In this document: one piece after another, positions 22,666 through 35,198 of the stretch
Numbering within the stretch: position 1 is the first letter of the stretch
How the letters are laid out: each line of letters starts with the position of its first letter
Assembly: GCA_029891345.1 (NCBI GenBank)
Contig: CM057009.1
Location: 294,315,966-294,379,965, forward strand
Length of the DNA: 64,000 nt
Origin: Dryococelus australis
Taxonomy: Eukaryota; Arthropoda; Insecta; Phasmatodea; Phasmatidae
Direction of reading: 5' to 3'
Notes under the pieces: model-generated
The model's input: only the letters and a program-made list of their open reading frames with translations
Told to the model about the DNA's origin: nothing
Databases searched by the model: none
Translations under genes and position numbers: made by a program

Positions 22666-25087
22666 GACTAGTGCATTTGTAATTGTTCCAAAACTATTGC
22701 ATTTGTTTCTGGTTGCAGCTCTAATGGTATCACTATCAAGACGTCAAGACCCACATATCATCCAACCTTTTTATAACTCCATCAAAATTATTTACATCCT
22801 AATAGAGGAAAGTAAGCTCAGTAGTTATATTGATAATTTCTTGTTAATTTATTCACACAGCTATTATTTACAACATTAAATAATCTATTTATTATTTACA
22901 ACATTAAATTATCAAATTATCTACTGCCACTATTACTCTTTTTATTTGTCAGAGAACACACAATTTAAAGTCTATCTCCATTAAAATTAAAATCCTTCTC
23001 AATGTCTTTATTTGGTTATGGTCAATTACCATGCACTCATCTTTAACATGTGTTCAGGTCGTCTGTTGCCATAAATTGAAATGTCACCCATGCAGTACCA
23101 TAGTCCCACATGTCAGCCACACTCCTCACTGCACCGATGCTCACAGTCACAGATTTTATTCCTGCTGGTCACTTCCCTCACCACTTGCTACTCTTTTGGC
23201 TCGTCTATTTTATGGTCGTACAACCACAGAAATTTCAGACTCTCATAAACTGTCGGCTGAGAGGTCCATCACAGTTTAATCTTAGCAGCCAAGATCGGGA
23301 ATATTCCCACCACCCTGAGTCTCGCTGAGAGAGGCAAGGACGGTAAACAATAAAATTCTTCCAGATAAATGGAGAAATTCAATCTACCCAAGGTCAGGAG
23401 CGTGCACATTATAAATGGCTTATCGCAGTGGCACACGACAGCTGGCCTTTGTAAATGCTACCACATTCTCAAGTTACTACCGTCTCCTCCACACACTACT
23501 TCACTTGCTTGTGCGGGTCAAGGGCAGTAATACAAAGCAGCGACCGCATAACAATACATTTCATGTGACATTAATTGAATGTAGGACTCGCACACATGTC
23601 CAGATATTGCCAACTTACGTGAACATGTTACGTGAAGTAATCATAATCCCTGCCTTATAAGAATATTTTCCTTTTTTTATGCCTGCTGAGGCACTTTTCA
23701 CCAAGTTAACCACCAGATCGGCTCAGAGCCTGCATCTGCATAACAATTGGAAGTATCAGTTTTTGTTGTACAGTGGTGAGTTTATAAGTTTATCCAAAAA
23801 CAGTGATAAATTCATCCTACCGGGTTGCTTCCCAACCTCGTAGGGCATACGTACCACCAACTTGCTATCACTTTGGGCACATGTATTAAACAATACCTGC
23901 AGGTAATCAATCATGGGCATATGGGACAACCCAGATAATCCCATCATTGGTAACCATAGGGTTGTTGGGAAGGCCATATCATTCCTGTGCTAGTAATGCA
24001 AACAAGTGTAAAAATGAAGTGAGGCGCAGCAACTCTCGTCAGAGTTGACAACACCACCATGAATCACTGATATTACTAAGGGGTTTGGGGGGTGGGGGGT
24101 TCTTGTGCTAGCCTAAACCCAATAGAAGCTGGTGCACTATTATAATACTTACATCCTACTCACAGTTCTCGCTATCAGTTACCATACGAATATCCTTAAT
24201 CATGCAACTGATACCCTGCCTTGCCTCAGCTAGTTTAGCTTCCTGCAGTGGTGTGTTGGTCAGACTACTTTCCTTCCACCAAGGCAAACTAGGTTCTTCC
24301 CAGCAGGGTCACCAGGATTTATTGTACATGGTAAATGTGGTGAACATTGCAATTGGCTAGTGGGTTTTCTTGGGCACTCTCATTCTCCCATCCTTGCAAT
24401 TCCAGCACTGCTCCATATCCAAATCATTTCTTCACCCTAACTGGCATGCAAGACTTCACTGTTACAAAACTTCTCAACTCAATCCAACAGGACTATCAAG
24501 CGCCTTGTTGAGAATATTAGGAGCAAAATTGTTTTCATTTTTGGCAGCGTTGGAAATGGCCTGAACTACTTCTTAGTATGTATTAATTTGCTTGATCATT
24601 ACCGAAAAATACAAGAGTGTAAACTCATTTTGCTTCACATTCTTGCATGATAGTTTGTTTCCCACACCTCAAACGGGGAAATGCCCTGTATGATATAAAA
24701 TCCACTTCACAGAAACAAAAACCAAAACTACATCATAAAAGTATACTCACCAAAAACAGAAAATTATTAATATATTACAGCTCAAATTATTACATGACTG
24801 TAACGGCTTCAGTTTTAAAGCACTATTTTGTGGTGAAAGAGATACAATCTTAATTTTTAGTTTTTATAGTCACAAATGGGCACTGAAAAACATTTATACA
24901 AGAAAAATTAAAAGAAAACTTGCTCTTCCAACTAAAAATTTCTTTCAGGCCTGATCGAATTCTTAAAAGTAATTTTTAAATAAATCACAGACACTGGTGT
25001 TATTATTAGCAAACAGTAATCTATAATTGACAAAAGTATTTTTAACTATTTTGAAAATTATGTTGTTTCTGCATACATACACACACT
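22666..25087. other. No gene seen
   Basis: Several ORFs of 60-82 codons, none with a recognisable domain and none supported by a neighbouring frame. A (TTATTTACAACATTAAA) motif is repeated near 22862-22908. Confidence 0.5.
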
Positions 25088-25140
25088 CACAATTAGGCTA
25101 CCGCCCGGTGGCGAGCTCTCTCACGTCTCCTTTCATAAAA
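25088..25140 (-). repeat. CR1 3' tail fragment
   Basis: CAATTAGGCTACC, then GTGGCGAGCTCTCT, matches the 3' end of the 35 kb CR1 copy at about 34990-35020. It probably belongs to the 26-29 kb copy, separated from it by 0.9 kb of unrelated AT-rich DNA. Confidence 0.7.
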
Positions 25141-26044
25141 TAGGTTTTCCTTAATTCCTTACGATATTTTCAATTTTCACACTACAAGTAGAAAATAAAA
25201 TGTTTTCTGAAAGACTTTGATAAAATAAATGTCTTATCTTTCCGAATACTTTGTGATATAGCCTAGGGCTGTTGATAGCACCAAACAGTGAGATATTACA
25301 CAGTACATCATTAATATACATATATGTGACACAAAAGGATTAATTTAACAAACTACTCAAGCACACTTATCAAATAAATAGCTGTCAATGTGTATAAAGA
25401 ACAAGTATATGCAACAACTGCAATTTCCATATTAGGATAGGGGCATATAAGTCAAGATGTACCCTGGGGTTAAAAATCTCACGCCGTGCCTGTTCCACAT
25501 ATGAATTATGTAGCCCATACTGGAATATCATGATGACATAAACTATATATCCTTGTCCTTGCATTCACTTCACTGACCAAGTTGAACACAGAAGCTTAAC
25601 TTTGGCTCATGTGTACTAGCCATTTTCACTCTTTTACTTTGTTTTCTATGTGATCGTTTTGAATAATGACCATTCAATGTACCAAAAAGGTTATAATAAT
25701 TACAGCAACTTTTTTTTTGATGAAAAAAAATGAATACAGAGATTTTAATATAACCTGATATTTCACATGCAGAATGTTATCCAGCATAACTTACTTGATA
25801 AAGATAGCACCAACAAAATTAATTTGAACTACACATTTAAGACACCTACATTAAATATAATTATACACAAAACTACTGCAAAAGCTACTATAGGAAAATG
25901 TCAACCTAGGCATCTGTGCTGCCAATGATAGTTGGGGCAGCAGCAAAGAAATAAGTTAGTCTATAGACTTACTTAAATTAAATGCTGAAAGGAACATTTG
26001 TGAATTCCACCATGCCCCAAGAAACTATGGTTGGAAGAGCTGCT
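25141..26044. other. AT-rich DNA separating a CR1 body from its tail
   Basis: No gene seen. Compared with the 35 kb copy, about 330 bases of LINE sequence are missing here and replaced by this unrelated stretch. Confidence 0.5.
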
Positions 26045-27300
26045 ATGAAGTAAAGACCATCTTGCCCCTGCCTTCTCCACCTACCCTTCACCCATCTTGC
26101 TGCCTTTCTCTACACCTCCACCTCCACATACGAGACCCATACTGCTGCAGCATAATCTAACATTGGCCGTACCATTGTGCCATACGCCTTCTCCTTTACC
26201 TCACATCTGACTCCATTCAGCACACTTCCCAGCACACCCAGAGCCCTTTTTCCCTTTGCAAGCACCCTCTCTAACTGTTTTTTCCACCTGAGGTCTCCCT
26301 GCAGTACAATCCCTAGATACTTATATTCTATTGCTTCTTCTATCTCTTGCCCCTCCCATCTGTACATGTCCCTGCATATCATCTTCTTCCTTGTGAACCT
26401 CACTACCTTAGTTTTTATTACATTTATCTTCATTTTATTTTTTCGGGTCCACAAATTTTTTGGGTCCCACCTCAGCATATTAAATACAATCGTCTGCAAA
26501 CAATCTCATTTTTCCCCTAACCCCCAAACCCATGTCATTTACCATTATGGTAAATAACAAAGGACCCAGCAGGCTTCCCTGTGGTACCCCTGACGTAACC
26601 TCCTCTTCCTCCGATATTGCCTCTCCCACTTTCACCCTCTGCCTTCGCCCCCTGAGAAAGTCCCCCATCCATTCCACTACCCTCCTGTCTGGTATCAGCA
26701 CCTCCACTTTCCTGATCAATGTCCCATGGGGAACCTTATCGAATGCCTTCTCAAAATCTATGAAGCACGCATCCACCTGCTTCCCCTCATCAACTACCTG
26801 CACCAGATCCTCTAATAACCCAGCCAGCTGAGTCTCACATGAGTAACCCCTCCTGAAACCATGCTGGGACTCCTCCAACCAATTCCTATTGATCATAACC
26901 CTCACCACATACTCAACCACCAACCTCTCCATTACTTTTCCTGTACTTGATGTGAGACTCACCGGTCTGTAGCTGCCAGGGCTCCCCCTAGCCTCTCTCT
27001 GCTTGTGTACAGGTACCACCATAGCATCCTTCCAATCTTGTGGTTACTTACTTGCTCCTAAGGACTTTTTACACAGCACTTCTAAATATTTCGCCAACTC
27101 CTTGCCACCAAACTTTGGTGCTGCGTTTCTTATCCCATCTGGTCCCCCTGCCTTACTGCTCTCCAAACCCCTAATTACCTTTTCTATCTCCCACTCCCTC
27201 ATCTTAAACTCACTGAACACCCCCCGAACCCTGTTTGTCGCCCTATTCCAACCCTCCTTTGCCTCAAACACTGACTAGTACTGTCCTTGCAGCATCTCCG
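26045..27300 (-). pseudogene. CR1 ORF2, reverse transcriptase domain
   Basis: Pieces 27271-27044, 27022-26480 and 26499-26110 read GLESSKAGGPDG, SYRPVSLTSSTGKVMERL, QHGFRRGYSCETQL, ACFIDFEKAFDKVPHG, GVPQGSLLGPLLF and RLFADDCI, i.e. fingers and palm with the catalytic Asp of motif A and the FADD box of motif C intact. The thumb follows: VRFTRKKM, IEYKYLGIVLQGDLRWKKQ, VRPMLDYAAAVW. Frameshifts occur near 27030 and 26490. Long plus-strand ORFs over this stretch are shadows. Confidence 0.9.
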
Positions 27301-27611
27301 ATTTTTCTTGGTCATTTGTCGCATGCCTACCATCCCTTCCTCTTAGCAGAGGGATTCCTTCCTCTCCTCCCCTTAACCTCCTAACATACCTAAACAATTT
27401 CCCCCATGCCTTGCCTTTTTCTTCTTCCACCATGTTCCCCAGAAATAAATTCTTTGCCTGTTTGATCTTAATTTCAAGCTCCCTACCCCATTAGTTTCAT
27501 CATTTCTTTAGATCTCATCATCCCTTCATTTCTCCACTTGGCATGTAATTTTCTGCACTTCTTCTTCATTTTCAAAAACTCCTGTCCATAATATGGGGGA
27601 TCTCCCCCAGC

Positions 27612-28510
27612 CTATAACCATTTCATTGGAACAAATTTCTCCAATATAACCGCCATTAATCGTCTAAACTCCCTCCACAACCCCTCTACACCCTCCTCCA
27701 TAGACCATTTTTTAAACCTGTCTTTCAGGAATATTTCTGCCCCCTTCATGTCTCCTCTCTCATACTGCCACACCAACCTTTCTGCCATTTGCACTTCCCT
27801 CATCCTGCCAATCCCAATTTCCACAACCGGAATATGATGGTCGCTTATACCATCAAATACTATTGCACCAACTACAATATTCCTAGGTCTGACCAACACC
27901 ACATCCAGCACTGACCCAACACCATCCTCATTCCATCTCGTAGGTGTTTCTGCTACCTGGACTAATCCTCTGTTGACTGACTGTGCTGCCATTCTCTGCA
28001 TCATGCTACCAATTCCTTCTGCACCCTCTACCCATTTCACCCCTAGCATATTCGAATCCCCTGCTACAACAACCCACTGCCTGTCTATTAGTCTATCGAC
28101 ACTTTCCTTGATCATCTCAATTGCCTGCCATCCCTGTCCTGGTGGTCTATACACTGCCAGCAAAGTAGTACTCCTATTACTACTACCACTCAATTTAATT
28201 TCCATTACCTTGACATCCGCACTAACCCATTCTACCGCCCTTTTGAGCCCTTTCCTTACACACACCATTATTCCTCCTCCTCCTCTCCCAACCCTGTCTC
28301 TTCTGAAGATGGTGATCCTGCCTACACTCAATGTTCAGTACTTCCTCAGTCAACCAAGTCTCCACAGCTACCACTATATCTGCCCCATATCCTTCAACCT
28401 TTCCCCAGAAGCCCTCCAGCTTGTTGTACACACTCCTACAGTTCACCACCATTATCTTTATACTAGTACTCTGCTTTACCATCCTACATTGCTTATCTCC
28501 TTTCTCCACC
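27612..28510 (-). pseudogene. CR1 ORF2, endonuclease domain
   Basis: Two overlapping pieces (28509-28222, then 28331-27612) form an apurinic-endonuclease-like domain. Visible are VVNCRSVYNKLEGFWG, DIVVAVETWLTEEV (the conserved E), after a frameshift VYRPPGQGW, VVVAGDSNMLGVKW (GDxN motif with S), GSVLDVVLV and ISDHHIPV (the SDH motif). The catalytic residues are mostly in place. This enzyme nicks the target DNA for target-primed reverse transcription. One frameshift near 28300 breaks it. Confidence 0.85.
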
Positions 28511-28578
28511 CCTGCGGCCTCATCAATGCTATCCTCTCCATTTCTCTCCCCTTCTGTTTACTTGCTTCTAACTGATTG

Positions 28579-28925
28579 CTATTTCAACGACTGCTGCTCT
28601 GCCCTGACCTTCTCCATGCAGCCAGCTACTTCTCTACTTAGCAGATCACTTAGAATCCTCTTTCCCTGTTCTGTCAGGTGAACCTGGTCCCTCCCTACAC
28701 TTTCCCAGCCTACCCATTTCCTACTATCTATAAATGTAGCCCCCAAATCCCCACACACCCTCTCATATACCTCACTCGCAGCCACTGCGTTCCTATACGA
28801 TACTCCTTTCCTAACCAGCACGCCACTGACTACTGCCCTAGCTCCAGGGAACTTCTCCTACACATTCCTCAGCAATCCCCTGAGGTACCGCTCTACCTCC
28901 TGCCCCACCTCCCTATTATTTAATA
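28579..28925 (-). pseudogene. CR1 ORF1, C-terminal esterase (SGNH) domain
   Basis: The minus strand reads EVERYLRGLLRNV, stop, EKFPGARAVVSGVLVRKGV, then FIDSRKWVGWESVGRDQVHL and TEQGKRILSDLL. DQVHLTEQGK is the DxxH block V of SGNH/GDSL hydrolases, holding the catalytic Asp and His. CR1-like LINEs are known to carry such an esterase in ORF1. Block I and the GxND block lie upstream of the truncation and are absent here but present in the 35-39 kb copy. Confidence 0.75.
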
Positions 28926-29049
28926 CTTTATTAACCCCTAAAACCTTTGGCAATTATCAAATTCTTAGTCGGAATACATCAATATTTAAAGTGGTAAGCT
29001 GGCTAATAACTGGCACGGAAGCCAACAAGACTGCATGTCCAAATTCATC

Positions 29050-30421
29050 AAGTTTGGTGCCAAGTGTAAGTGAAGGATGCAAGTACACAAGTATATACCT
29101 GAGTTCGGACACGGACTTAAGAAAGAAGATAGAACAAATTTAGAAAACTACAGACCAATCTCAATATTACCTGCAATAGCTAAAATATTAGGGAAATGTA
29201 TGAGGATTAGAGAAGTTACTTTCCTGGAGAAATACAAAATATTATATGAATATCAGTATGGATAAAAAAAAAATAGTACACTAGGAGCAATAGATATTAT
29301 TCTGCAACTTGAGAAGGTCCTGGACAAAAGACAAATTGCAACAGGCTTATTTCTAGACCTACAAAAGGCCTTTAATACTGTTAATAATTATATATTGATT
29401 AGAAAGTGTAGGTATTAGAAGTAACAACGTGACTGGTTTAGGGATTACCTTAGAGGGAGAGTCCAATATGACAAGATCTCAAATTATGAGAGTAAAGAAT
29501 TAAATATAACATGTGGAGTGTCTCAAGGATCTGCTTTAGGACCCATACTGTTTTTTATATACTTTAATGACATTTCATGCCTTCCACATAATGGGAAGAT
29601 AGTACTATTTGCTGATGATACAAATATATTTCATATGGGTCGCGATTTGGACAATACTGTGAAGGAAATGAAAAGAGATTTACAACTACTAGAATCCCGG
29701 CTAGATTCAAATAAATTGTCTATTAACATAGAAAAAACTAATTATATTGTATTCCATACGCCAACACAAAAAGCTGAAGCAACTTCTGATGTTAAAATGA
29801 ATAATAGGATGATCCAGCAAGTTGATAGCGTTAAATCTGTAGGCTTATTACTGGATCAACATTTAAATAGGGATTCTCATGTAAACATGATTTGTGGCAC
29901 AGTTGCTTCTGTAGTTGGAATACTTCTCAAACTAAGTCCCACACTTACACCAGAACTGAAGAGGCGTATGTACTATGCTACGATTAATACACATTTCACA
30001 TACCTAGCACCTATTTGGGGGCATACTTTTAAGAAGATACTGATACAATTATTTGTACTGCAAAATAGAGCAGTTAAGAGTTATATACAATTATACCCCA
30101 ACAACTACAAAACTAATATACACCTCTTCATACATTCTTCCTTTACGTATCATGATCCAACACCAATCAAGTTACTACGTATTTAAGGTTAAACAAGCAT
30201 ATGCACACAGCAATAACACAAAGTTAGTTATCAATGAAAATCTATATAAATATAACACAAGAAAAACGAGAAATATTCACATTCAACATAAGAAACTTTA
30301 CATTATGGAACTGGTGGAACTGAATGTATACTGTTTAAAAACTACAACCTCTTACCACACATAATAAAGAATACTATGAACAAGCAGGCATTCCTAAAAA
30401 ATGCAAAAAAAAAAAAAAAAA
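29050..30421 (+). mobile_element. Second LINE family, 5'-truncated, with A tail
   Basis: A plus-strand RT fragment distinct from the GC-richer CR1 family next to it. Pieces at 29077-29265, about 29280-29500 and 29518-30186 read NLENYRPISILPAIAK, TGLFLDLQKAFNTVNN, GVSQGSALGPILFFIYFNDI and VLFADDTNIF, then KLSINIEKTNYIVFH. After a frameshift near 30180, VKQAYAHSNNTKLV continues to a terminal KNAKK. An 18-base A run (30403-30420) directly follows, as a LINE tail would. It resembles the CR1/Jockey group; the exact clade is not determined. Endonuclease and ORF1 are absent. Confidence 0.8.
29077..30364 (+). pseudogene. LINE reverse transcriptase, broken
   Basis: The RT palm motifs A (FLDLQKAF), B (SQGSALGP) and C (FADD) are all visible. 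Stops at about 29265 and 29418 and shifts near 29510 and 30186 inactivate it. The C-terminal part (LTPELKRRMYYATINTHF, LAPIWG, LQNRAVKSY) matches the conserved thumb region of CR1/Jockey-like elements. Confidence 0.8.
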
Positions 30422-33400
30422 CATTATTTTAACCAATCCTTACTCATAAATTGTCCATAACTCTGTCTGACTAAAATATTGTTACATACTCAATTAGAGT
30501 CTATGTGGCTTTTGGATATTCATATTTTAATCATGATGGATTATGTTAGCCGTACAAATTGTCTGATGATTCATATTGACACCGACATAACAAGAAGTTA
30601 TGTTTACCCAATTCCTTATATCATCAAGGTTCTCCGCCTTATATTATAATTAATTTGTGTTTGTCAACTACGGTATTGTTTTGATGGTTTTTCCTCAGTC
30701 CTTTTGTATTCTCAAAATGTTACTATGTCTAAGTATTTATGTATCTGTAATGTCTTTATATAATTATTTTATTTAATAGGCTATGATATACTCATATGTT
30801 AAAGTTGCTGCCATACCTTGGTATATCTATTAGATGTAGTTCTGTGTTGCAATTTTGTTTATGTTTTTATGTTATCTGTTGAACTTCTGACATTTTATGT
30901 ATTTCCTCCTTAATAAGAGCTTCTGAGCTTATGGGTATTATTCTGGTAGGGCTATAATTATTTTGAACACACATAAATTACTTCCTATAGCTACGACCAC
31001 GATTTTAGCTTAACAAGATTTCCTGCCTGTTGGCATGAGCTGGTTGCTTGACACAAAGAAACGAGAGAATGGTTAACTCAATTCCCAAAGCAAGAGCACG
31101 AGAGAGCACGAAGCAGTGCTCTCGCCAGGTTGTGCGAAAGCGTGTTCTCTCGAGATTTTTCTTTAAATTGAGAAACGGCCTAAGGTATGCTGTACTGGAC
31201 AACAAAATTGGGCAGTATATACCGCAAATTCAGTTCCTGTAAACCCTTGTAGCTAAGCTTACTTAACGCCTAACATTAACCCTAATCTAAAAACTTTTCC
31301 AACCTTGTCAGACACAATTATTATATTCCTAATAAAATAATTTTAAAACGATATCAAGGAACACAGGGTAAGATTAATACTCACAGGTTTGAGAGATTCA
31401 TTTGACATTGCTGCTAATGGCACAATAAAGAAAGTATAAAAGCAATAAAAAATTATGTATTAAAAAATTACACGAACGTCATACCGCACGACCACTACCT
31501 CTCTACCTAACACAATAACAATACATTTATTTAATAACAAAAAATATTTTCAAACAACCGGCAAAAAAAAATATTTCCAAAATTCAAAGGTGTGGTCAAC
31601 CACTACAAAAACAAAGGTAACCACAAAAAGCCAACCGTAGAAGGCGCTCTAAGCTACTATGGTAATTAGAAGTTACTAAGTTCTAGATTCTCTCACCAGA
31701 TAGCGTTAAATACAGTGCAAAACCATTTTACTTGTACGTTTACTATTATTAAAAATATATTGCAACCACACCTTTAACAAAAGTATTTTTACGAGCAACT
31801 TAAAAATGAAGTGGCAGTTTTTACTTAGTTTAAACATGAACGTGTACAATTTTCCTTAACGATGGCAACAATAACAGCTATTGTAAAATACAAAGGAGAA
31901 AATAATGCACAAACACAGCCACCAAGAACGGTTGGGTCAGAGGTGCTCCGTGCGTACATATTACATGAGAAAAAACTATAGTCGCGCAGCGCGGTATTTA
32001 ACAGTACACTAGCAGGGAGCGATGTTATCAGTTTGGTGTGTATAGCACCAGCAGTGTCAAGTGGATTCGCTTCCTTCAACAGAAGGTGCTCGGGAGAACC
32101 CTCCCTCAAACTGCCACCCCTACCACCCAACCCCCAAAGTCGCGCGAAGATTTTTCATGAACCATGCATTAATAAGCCCTTGTGACCACTTCTACCGTAC
32201 AGGGCCAACGTGAACTTCGGGCCAGAGTATGTAGTACAGGATGACGGGAATGGAGATTGCACCTCCCTGACACCAGGCAGTACGTGACTCAAGAGACTAT
32301 TCTATTGGTGCTGTCTATGGCGAGCAGCTAGCCCTTGTCGACACATGCGCCCCACCTCTCAGCACAGCTTCGAACCTCCCAACAGCATATAGCTACGGGC
32401 ACAGCGCCCTGCCAAAGGCTATGAGTCGAAATTCAGTTAAGTGAGTCTGTGCAACTCCCGTAAATGTCACAAGGCTTAATTTCTTTTATTGTGTGGCATT
32501 CGTAATAAATATATACCAAAATTAGCACCCTAAAATATTAGCCAGCTACAAATGAATGTGGTATGATTCATTTTACGCCCACATTGTAATTATGCAAAGT
32601 GCCAACCACATGGTCATGTGAATCTAATCAAACTGATATTATTTTACAGAAATAAGCAGTGGACCTTAATCAGCATAAAAAGGGAACTCAGTGTCTGGAA
32701 ACAAGCCTTTTCATTATGGCATTTTATTAAATAGTTTTGCCGTGTGTCACGTTCCCTCGCCCCTAAGACAGTTCGACTGGCCACATTCTACAATGTCACC
32801 AAAGCAGGGACGTGTGCTCTTTCTGACGAGTGGAGCATGCATCGAGTCGTAGGTGCGCAATCAGGAGAAGTGCAGTCCAGTGCAGTGTAGTGCAGCACGA
32901 GAGCACGCCAGTGCAGCACAGCTGGTGGTTGGCAGGAACACCTGCAGTAGAGACTCCGCTAGGCGGAGTAATACAAAAGTATACCCTAATAACAACGGAA
33001 CCAGAGAGCCCAGGGGGCTGATTAAATGCACATTTCTGTGGGTGCAACACAAAATTTCACTTGTGTAACACCAAAATGGAATTAAATATAAAAAAACAGA
33101 AGTACAATAAGTTACATAACAATGAAAAAAGCAGAGAAATCTGTACCCAGCAAATACTTCGGCACAAGTGCAATTTCTCTCGCTGCCCATGTGCAGTCGA
33201 CACATCTAGCTAACAAGCAGCATAGCTATCATTCAGTAATTGTAAAAAAAACACATTTAGGTTTGTCGGTGACAAAATTAAAGCGATTTCAACAACAAAT
33301 TGAAGTGGGTAGAATGGAGAAAGAATGTTTTCTGAGAGTGTTTCTAGCATAACTTTTCACATTAGGTAAACCACTTTTATTTGCATCAAAACCGTCCCAA

Positions 33401-33489
33401 AAATAAATTTTTATTTAAGAGCTGAAAAATTTTTTCTTCATATTTTGTAGGGGGAATTGATATGGATACCCAATAGAGTCTGGTTTCAT
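30422..33489. other. No gene seen
   Basis: About 3 kb, AT-rich on the left and more balanced at 31.8-33.1 kb. ORFs of 60-114 codons exist on both strands but none shows a domain, and the overlapping frames at 32.8-33.2 kb reflect a locally repeated GTGCAGCAC-like motif. Confidence 0.5.
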
Positions 33490-33975
33490 TAACTGTTGAA
33501 GGGTGCAGCGACGATTGGTGATAAAAATGCTTATGGCACGACATGCAATACAAATATTGTTAGAAGTCTGCGAATGTAACAAACTACATCTTACATCAAC
33601 TTAAATATCCAACATAAACACTGCACTGATTGCATTTGCAGAGAAAATATCAGCCATGTGGAAATTCGTAATAATAAAATAAAAAAAAATAAAAAAATAA
33701 AAATAAAAAAACATAATGACAAAGAGCATGTTTCTAAACAAAAAAGAGAAGTGAACACAATATTAGGTCGGTTACATATCGAACATAGTCACAAATCGTA
33801 TTAACACTTATATCATACAATATCATGTCTCTTCTTTAACGTAAATAATGGCAAACACACAATCTCAAGCATATTTGATATTATGCCGCATTATTAAAAT
33901 TCTAATTTCTTGGCTGCTAAAAATATGTAGTTGTCCACGTATTAATCACCAATCGTCACACTTCATCAGTAGTGC
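33490..33975. mobile_element. Candidate MITE with about 35-bp inverted ends
   Basis: Left GAAGGGTGCAGCGACGATTG followed by GTGAT (about 33497-33521) and right ATCACCAATCGTCACACTTC (about 33947-33966) are imperfect inverted copies. The 0.45 kb between them is very AT-rich and non-coding, including an A/AAT simple stretch at 33680-33715. Confidence 0.4.
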
Positions 33976-34984
33976 ATGTAAAATCCTTTGCAACTTACGT
34001 ATCCATGTGGCTATGAAGACCATAAAACAAATTATTTCATTGGCCACTGTAGATTGTGTAATGGGTGAAAAGGTGTGGCTAAAACAGCCCCGCCTACAAA
34101 CATTCGGTGTATCTAATTGCACCTGTTGTTATGGGTGCAAATGCAGTGGAGTTTTATTTGTGTTGTGTTGCAGTGGTACAAATGTTCGGCACTTTATTTA
34201 ATAGACCTCCCAGGACTAAACATTTAATTACTGTTACGTGTTATTAAATAATTTATTGTTTGTTGTCTCTTCTTGTTCCCCAGCGTATTGTTGAGCTTAT
34301 TTGCGTATGATTTCTTTCATCACTCATCTAGCGCTATGTCCATTATCATTCATCAGTGTTTTGTGTTGCAGAGTATTTATGTATTTTCCAACATAAGTTT
34401 CGTAAGCAGCATGGAGTAAAGCAGGAGATATATGTTTTGTGGCTGTAAGTAGTTCCATTTTGGTGCGAGGATCAGCCAAGGCCCATCCGCATGCCAGGTG
34501 GGAGAGTCAGTCAGTAAGTAACATCGTACAAGGGTGGTGCATGTGTCGTGAGCTACAGATTTTCCTGTGCGCTGGGTGGCCTTCATAATTTTGGTATGGC
34601 CACTAAACTGCATCGGACTTCAATTTTTGTTTTAGCCGCCTGGTACAAATCCCAGCAAACTCCGAAAAACCAGGCCAGAAAAGGGCCGGTGAAAGATAGC
34701 CGACAAACTCTGGCCATCCGATACCAGGCAGATGTCTTATGCCAGAAGCGGCCTGATGTAAATATGGACTGGTGGCTGACTGTTTGCAGACAGTGTCACA
34801 TATACACTATACCACAACCACCAAGATACAAAATGTATTCCGGCCCAACATACACAAAAAGTACGCACCAGAATCGGGGAGCTAACAGTTAGTCGACGAA
34901 GCATGGCCATCTGATACTACCCCGCTGTCTTATGCCAGAAGCGGTCCGATGGATCATTACGACATTCAGACACATATATACACT
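33976..34984. other. No gene seen; internal repeat near 34.73 and 34.93 kb
   Basis: TGTCTTATGCCAGAAGCGG occurs at about 34734-34752 and again at about 34929-34947. The sequence after the first copy resembles 39.73-39.78 kb on the other side of the CR1 insertion. Confidence 0.55.
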
Positions 34985-35198
34985 CCCAATTAGGCTACCA
35001 CCCAGTGGCGAGCTCTCTTACCTCTCCTTCGCCCAACCAACTCCTTTTCCACTCCTTTCCTGAACTTACCAACCTTACTCACAGGTACCAATTCTTCCCC
35101 TAACACATTCCACTCTCTCACAGACCTCACAAGCATGGACTGCCTACCCCACTCCGTTCTCCTAAACACCTTCTGAAGCTTCTCACTGTTGTTTCCTC
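34985..35198 (-). other. CR1 3' end and UTR
   Basis: Minus-strand continuation after the thumb (KLQKVF, VRSVREWNVL frames) to the terminal block at 34990-35020 shared with 25.1 kb. No poly(A); the end is short TA/CA-rich sequence. Confidence 0.6.

Larger units (their letters stand above)
26045..28930 (-). mobile_element. CR1-type LINE, 5'-truncated copy
   Basis: Minus-strand order: esterase end of ORF1, apurinic-type endonuclease, RT. It is the same family as the more complete copy at 35.0-39.4 kb and the fragment at 19.9-21.1 kb. It begins inside the esterase domain (28930), as 5'-truncated LINEs do, and its 3' UTR is interrupted. Confidence 0.85.

Noticed and set aside
27973-28923. Plus-strand ORFs of 81-200 codons over 28 kb
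   Set aside because: Antisense shadows of the CR1 endonuclease and esterase, which carry the recognisable motifs.
31005-31242. Small ORFs around an inverted GAGAGCAC motif
   Set aside because: Stem of only eight bases and no coding similarity.
32796-33205. Four overlapping ORFs on both strands
   Set aside because: Produced by locally repeated GTGCAG-type sequence; none has a recognisable domain.
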